Shown piece after piece: positions 60,520-64,000 of a DNA stretch of 64,000 nt. The translations under genes and the position numbers were made by a program. The notes under the pieces were generated by a model. The model saw only the letters and a list, made by a program, of their open reading frames with translations. It had not been told where the DNA came from and searched no databases. The first letter of the stretch is position 1; every line of letters begins with the position of its first letter. Source of the DNA: an uncultured beta proteobacterium (GTDB lineage: Bacteria; Pseudomonadota; Gammaproteobacteria; Burkholderiales; Burkholderiaceae_C); contig CAIKLM010000010.1 in the NCBI GenBank assembly GCA_903828235.1, positions 20,342 through 84,341 of the forward strand, given 5' to 3'.

Positions 60520-61164
60520 TTATGCGACGCTCCCATCGCCCGACGCAGGACGCGGATCGGGCACCGTGCCCGGGCGGCGCCGCCATCGGGCCACCAGCGC
60601 CGACAACGCCCACAGCGCGACGCCGCCAAGCACCACGCTCAGCGCCACCGGCACGGCCGCGCGCCAGCCGGCCGGGCCGGCAGCGGCGGCGCGGGTCATG
60701 GCCACGGCGGCGTCGGGCGGCGCGACCTTCAGCGTCGTTTCCAGCAGGTCGGCCTGATCGCCGAACTGCACGGTGAACACCAGCGCATGCTCGCCCGGCT
60801 GCTGCAAGGGTGCCGCCGGCATCCGGTACACGCCGTCGCCCAGCGATGACGCCACGCCGGTGAAGCGGCCGCTCTCGACCTCGATGCGGGCGCCGGTGAC
60901 GGGCTCGTTGGTGTCGAAGCGGTCGAGGTACAGCGTCAGCTGCCCGGCGTCGATCACCACCAGCAGCTCGACGGCATCGCCGGCGGCCTCAGCCCGCGGG
61001 GCCAGCGCGGGCAGCAGTTCGGCGGCCGGGGGCTCGCCGTGGTCATGACCTTCGTGGGCGCGCAGCGGGGCCAGCGGTGCGGCGAGGCCGACAGCAAGCG
61101 CCAGGGCGAGGGCGATCGATGGCCAGCGCCGGGCCGCCGGCCATCGCGCATGGGGTGTGGTCAT
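60520..61164 (-). CDS. Exported His-rich membrane-anchored protein
   Basis: A 214-residue protein. The signal peptide (SIALALALAVGLAAPLAPLRA) ends at a metal-binding-like cluster HEGHDHGE (H37, H40, H42) at the start of the mature protein, then comes a beta domain (VELLVVIDAGQLTLYLDRFD; RIEVESGRFTGVASSLGDGV; LVFTVQFGDQADLL) resembling FixG/YtkA-type folds. A C-terminal membrane helix (AVPVALSVVLGGVALWALSA) and a basic tail finish it. Proteins of this shape appear next to CusCBA-like pumps and may deliver metal to the adaptor; inference. Confidence 0.72.
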   Translation of the reverse strand: MTTPHARWPAARRWPSIALALALAVGLAAPLAPLRAHEGHDHGEPPAAELLPALAPRAEAAGDAVELLVVIDAGQLTLYLDRFDTNEPVTGARIEVESGRFTGVASSLGDGVYRMPAAPLQQPGEHALVFTVQFGDQADLLETTLKVAPPDAAVAMTRAAAAGPAGWRAAVPVALSVVLGGVALWALSALVARWRRRPGTVPDPRPASGDGSVA

Positions 61165-61179
61165 GAGAGTGGTCCTCGG

Positions 61180-62337
61180 TCAGGGGTGATGGCCCAGCGC
61201 CTGGTTCCAGCGCGAGACGGCGCGGGCCGCTTCGATGCGCGCCTGCTCGGCCTGGGCTTCGGCCTGAGACGCGTCGGCCATCGCGCGCAGCAGCCGCGGC
61301 AGGTCGAACTGGCCGGCGACGAAGGCTTGGCGCACCCAGGTCAGCGCCTGCTGCAGCAAGGCCGCCCGCTCGGTCATCGCCGTGGCCGCTTCCTGACGGG
61401 CGCGCAGCTCGGCGGCGGCCGCGGCGCGCGTGGCCGCGTGCTGGGCGCGTCAGTCGTCCAGCGCAGCCTCGGCCGCCGCCAGCTCGGCTTGCAGCTCGGC
61501 CACACGCGGGCGGCCCTGCGTCTCACCGCCCAGCGGCAGGCGCAAGGCGATGCGGGCCCGGTGCTGCCAGGGTTCGGACGCTCCGTCGCGTTCGCGGCTC
61601 ACGCCCAGGGCCAGCTCCATCGGCGCACGCGCCTCGCCGTCGGCCAGGGCCACACGGGTGCGCAGGCCGGCGATGCGGGCTCGCAGTGCGGCGGCTTCGG
61701 GGTGTGGGTCGAGCGCGTCATCGGCGGCGGCGCTGGCACGCTCGGCGGCCGCCGGGTGCTGGTCCAGCGGCGTGCTGTCGCCGGCCCGCTGGCGCAGCGC
61801 CACGTCGGTGAGCAGCGCCTCGGCCTGGGCCAGGCGCTGCTGCGCCTGCTGCGCGCTGGCTTCGGCCAGGCGCAGGGCCCACCAGGCCTCGCGCAGCGCA
61901 CCGGCCAGCAGCCAGCGCGCCTGCGCCGCATCGGCAACGACTTCGCCGGACAGCGCCGACGCGCTGTCGCGGGCACGCGCCCGCTGGCCCCGCGGCCACA
62001 GCGGCAGGCTCAGCTCGGCCTCCCACTCCCGCTGGCCCCGCAGCGAGCCGGGCCGTTCGCCGCGGCCGGCCAGCGTCAGCGCGGGCGCCTCTGGCCACCA
62101 CGCGGATGCCGCCGCTTGCCCCGCCTGGGCCTGGGCCTCGCGCGCGGCCAGGGCGGCCTGGGCCGCCGCGCGGGCGGCCCAGGCCGCGTCGAGCAGGGCC
62201 TTGAAGTCCTCGGCCCGCGACGTCGCGGGCGCAGACAGCAAGGCCAGCAGCCAGCCGCCGGCCAGCGCGGCCGGCAGGGCCCGAGGCCGCGGTTTGGTGG
62301 CGTCCAGGGTGGCCATGGCGACGAGATGGCGGGCCAC
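61180..62337 (-). pseudogene. TolC/CusC-like outer-membrane efflux protein, interrupted by an in-frame TGA
   Basis: From GTG 62337 (or ATG 62316) the frame encodes a signal peptide and TolC-type helices (DFKALLDAAWAARAAAQAAL; ADAAQARWLLAGALREAWWA; RIALRLPLGGETQGRPRVAE) and stops at TGA 61452-61450. The same frame then continues (RAQHAATRAAAAAELRARQE, ATAMTERAALLQQALTWVRQ) to 61180, as expected for the second TolC half. One opal codon therefore splits the gene; the missing residue could be Arg. The protein would be about 385 residues, slightly short for CusC, and the segment LDQHPAAAERASAAADDALD suggests an internal deletion. Whether a truncated protein still works is unknown. Confidence 0.72.
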
Positions 62338-62861
62338 TACGGCCGAGCCGGACGCACGACGAGCCGGCCCACCATGCCCGCCTCGTAGTGGCCGGGGATC
62401 AGGCAGGCGAAGTCGAACTCGCCGGCCCGGTTGAAGTGCCAGACGATCTCGCCCCGTTGGCCTGGGTTGACGTGCGCCATGTAGGGCTCGTCGTGCTCCA
62501 TGCCCGGGTGCTTCTTCATCAGTGCCGCGTGGGTGTCGAGTTCGGCCCGGGTGCCGATCACGATCTCGTGCAGCAGCTGGCCCCGGTTGCGCACCACCAG
62601 GCGCAGCGTCTGGCCTTCGCGCACCTCGATGCGGTCGGGCTTGAAGCGCATGTCGTCGCCCATGGCGATGTCGACCGTGCGCGACACGGCCCTGGCGTCG
62701 CCGGCGATGCCCCAGGGCTTCTGCTCCTTCTTGGCCGCAGCGGGTGCGCTGCCGTGGTGGTGTTGCGGCCCGTGGGCGCGCACGCCGCCGGAAGCAGCCA
62801 GGCCGAGCAGCAGCGTCAGGCCGAGGCCGGCCCCGACGCGGCCGAGCGATGTTGAACTCAT
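62337..62861 (-). CDS. Exported cupredoxin-like protein
   Basis: A 174-residue protein: signal peptide, a His-rich stretch (HGPQHHHG), and a cupredoxin domain with a type 1 copper-like ligand set, H98 (QLLHEIVIG), C153, H158 and M163 (CLIPGHYEAGMVG). It probably binds copper in the periplasm, as a scavenger or chaperone for the efflux pump. ATG 62861 is used because MSSTSLGRVGAG begins a proper signal peptide; the upstream in-frame region is Arg/Pro-rich. Its stop overlaps the GTG start of the TolC-like gene. Confidence 0.85.
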   Translation of the reverse strand: MSSTSLGRVGAGLGLTLLLGLAASGGVRAHGPQHHHGSAPAAAKKEQKPWGIAGDARAVSRTVDIAMGDDMRFKPDRIEVREGQTLRLVVRNRGQLLHEIVIGTRAELDTHAALMKKHPGMEHDEPYMAHVNPGQRGEIVWHFNRAGEFDFACLIPGHYEAGMVGRLVVRPARP

Positions 62862-63003
62862 GCAGTTGGCTCGTTGAGGGTGCCCAAGCACCACGCTGCG
62901 CCGCGCAGGGCGCGGGCGGGCGTGGGGTGATGGCTTCGACGGATCGACCCGGAAGGCCGACGTGGACACGATCGCGCTGCGGGCAAGCCCCGCAGCCCAG
63001 GGC

Positions 63004-63378
63004 CTAGACGGCTCGGGGCGGTCGGTCCGGCAGGGCCAGCGCCAGGCGCGCCCAGTGCCAGGGCGCTGCGGCGGGCGCAGGCTCGCGATCAGGCTGCTGC
63101 GCCATCAAGGGCAGCGCCCACATCAGCGCGACGGCGATGCAGCACGGCGCGCAATGCGTGCACGTGCCCGCCGCGGGCCCGGTGTCGGGGGTGCCGGCAT
63201 CGGCATCCGCCGTGGCTTCGGCCTGATGGCAGGGGGGCAGATCGGCCGACATCAGCGCCGGCCCATGGCCGTGCGAACCCGTGCCTGCCCCATGCATGAG
63301 CCCCACCGCCGCCATGCCCTTGAGGGGCAGCAGCAGCGCCAGAAGGGCGATCAGCACCAGGCGGGGAAGGCCATGCAT
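63004..63378 (-). CDS. Small Cys/His-rich exported protein
   Basis: A 124-residue protein with an N-terminal membrane/signal segment (LVLIALLALLLPLKGMAAV), His-rich GSHGHG, then CHQ and a CTHCAPCC cluster, and a second hydrophobic stretch (IAVALMWALPLMAQQ). The two Cys groups are likely to bind metal. It resembles DUF2946-like small proteins that accompany copper or metal efflux genes. First gene of the minus-strand cluster in this window. Function inferred from context. Confidence 0.6.
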   Translation of the reverse strand: MHGLPRLVLIALLALLLPLKGMAAVGLMHGAGTGSHGHGPALMSADLPPCHQAEATADADAGTPDTGPAAGTCTHCAPCCIAVALMWALPLMAQQPDREPAPAAAPWHWARLALALPDRPPRAV

Positions 63379-63866
63379 GGCGGGACTGTAGCGCGTCGGG
63401 TCGCCTTCCGCGCGGTCGAGAGACTCCAGAGGCGGTACGCCGGAAGCCCGCACACGCCCCGGATCGGCTTGTGGCACGGCGTCGATGAAGGCCAAGTCGT
63501 GCGCTGGGTGAAGCACCTGCACCTGCACCACGATCTCAAGCCTGCCTTGCTCCAGCGCCCGGAATTCGTGCGAACGCTTCTGCGCTGCGTTGGGCCGAGA
63601 CCGGGCGCATCAGCGGCGGACTCGGAGGTCGCGCGCTCCCTGTCCGCCCAGGAAGTCGCGATGCCGGCTTTCGCGGAAGCAGCGATGGTGTGGTGCGCAT
63701 CGGTTCGCTGCGAGTGCGTAGCCATGATCAGCCACGCATGCCGTGCCGACACGGTGAGCGCGGAAGCTTGGGCTGCCTGTACCTGCCCTTTGGGGATGGA
63801 TTGCCTTGCCCATCGATGGACTCCTCAATAAGCTGGCGCGACGGGTCGGCGATGGCCCGGGCTTAG
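63379..63866. other. Gap before the insertion element
   Basis: About 490 bases without a supported gene. Composition is less GC-rich than the rest of the window and all frames are broken or Arg/Cys-rich. One plus-strand stretch (about 63469-63600: WHGVDEGQVVRWVKHL, LKPALLQRPEFVRTLLRCVG) reads like protein but has no start, no SD and no recognised family, so it may be a decayed gene or chance. It probably also includes the promoter of the metal cluster. Confidence 0.35.
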
Positions 63867-64000
63867 GGAAGGTCTGCATAACCCCGGGCCGATCCGCGTA
63901 GCGCGACCGCTCGGCCCAGGCGACGATGCGGCGCATGAAGCAGCTCGGACTCGGCCTGAACCTGTCCACGAAGCGCACGCGCAAGCGCGAGTTCCTCGAC
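63867..64000 (+). mobile_element. Left end of an IS5-family insertion element (truncated by window)
   Basis: TTAG (63863-63866) is followed by GGAAGGTCTGCATAAC (63867-63882), which looks like a target duplication plus the terminal inverted repeat of an IS5-group element, and 53 bases further the transposase begins. IS5-group elements often duplicate a YTAR target, consistent with TTAG. The right end is beyond the window, so the repeat and duplication cannot be confirmed. Confidence 0.5.
63935..64000 (+). CDS. IS5-family transposase, N-terminus (truncated)
   Basis: The last 66 bases encode MKQLGLGLNLSTKRTRKREF then LD, the conserved N-terminus of many IS5-family DDE transposases, which usually continue to a DUF772 DNA-binding domain. 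The start could also be the in-frame ATG 63926. Only 22 residues are visible, so the enzyme's integrity is unknown. Confidence 0.75.
   Translation, partial: MKQLGLGLNLSTKRTRKREFLD

Noticed and set aside
56234..60757. A 1,507-residue plus-strand open frame over the efflux cluster
   Set aside because: It is antisense to the well-supported RND genes and rich in Gln/Arg/His shadows.
1..64000. CRISPR arrays, tRNA or rRNA genes
   Set aside because: No regularly spaced direct repeats, tRNA clover-leaf consensus (GGTTCGA context with CCA end) or rRNA sequence was seen.

Overview
This window is a very GC-rich, densely coded stretch of a betaproteobacterial chromosome. It most likely comes from the Burkholderiales (Leptothrix/Rubrivivax/Methylibium-like). 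The evidence is the uniform GC-rich codon use, several PEP-CTERM proteins, an EpsA-type LuxR regulator next to exopolysaccharide genes, and a type II secretion-like operon of the kind found beside exosortase loci. No rRNA, tRNA or CRISPR array was seen.

Layout. 1-2702: the end of an exopolysaccharide locus (glycosyltransferase cut by the window edge, SAM methyltransferase, convergent WecG/TagA/CpsF transferase). 2928-12867: a tightly overlapping operon for a compact type II secretion/pseudopilus-like machine (GspG, F, E, L-like, M/PilO-like, C/PilP-like, secretin GspD with a cohesin-like tail, three more pseudopilin-like proteins), closed by the regulator EpsA. 12992-19446: a second operon built on a DUF2341-LamG-ExbB fusion, two ExbD/TolR proteins, a proline-rich TonB-like lipoprotein, a porin, a coiled-coil protein and an ankyrin protein. 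This looks like an energised envelope machine and is the best candidate for an undescribed system. 19677-39983: an exported-protein region with PEP-CTERM proteins, a two-partner secretion pair (553-aa TpsB, 3,696-aa TpsA), PhoX, and a small cassette of one sorting-tail protein, one exosortase-like enzyme and one partner membrane protein.

40242-48454: PhoD phosphatase coupled to a PhnZ-like HD protein, a small regulator-like gene under a perfect 36-bp inverted repeat, two PEP-CTERM genes (one phytase-esterase-like, one lamin-tail) behind a possible Pho box, a DMT permease, a LysR regulator divergent from a class II aldolase, and a small HExxH protein. 48651-55500: a degenerate HD-GYP-like protein, a DUF418 membrane gene broken by one amber codon, a large Ser/Thr kinase with a small downstream gene, and a DUF808 membrane protein. 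55866-63378: a minus-strand heavy-metal efflux cluster (RND pump, adaptor, TolC-like outer-membrane gene broken by one opal codon, cupredoxin, His-rich membrane protein). The right edge enters an IS5-family element.

How the parts may fit together: the secretion operon, EpsA, the sorting-signal proteins and the adhesin pair suggest a surface/biofilm matrix programme. PhoX, PhoD, the PhnZ-like protein and the phytase-like PEP-CTERM protein suggest phosphorus scavenging at the cell surface. An 18-bp inverted repeat (ATGRGCC-N4-GGCTCAT type) recurs in three gaps of the exported-protein region and could be the operator of a shared regulator. That link is inference.
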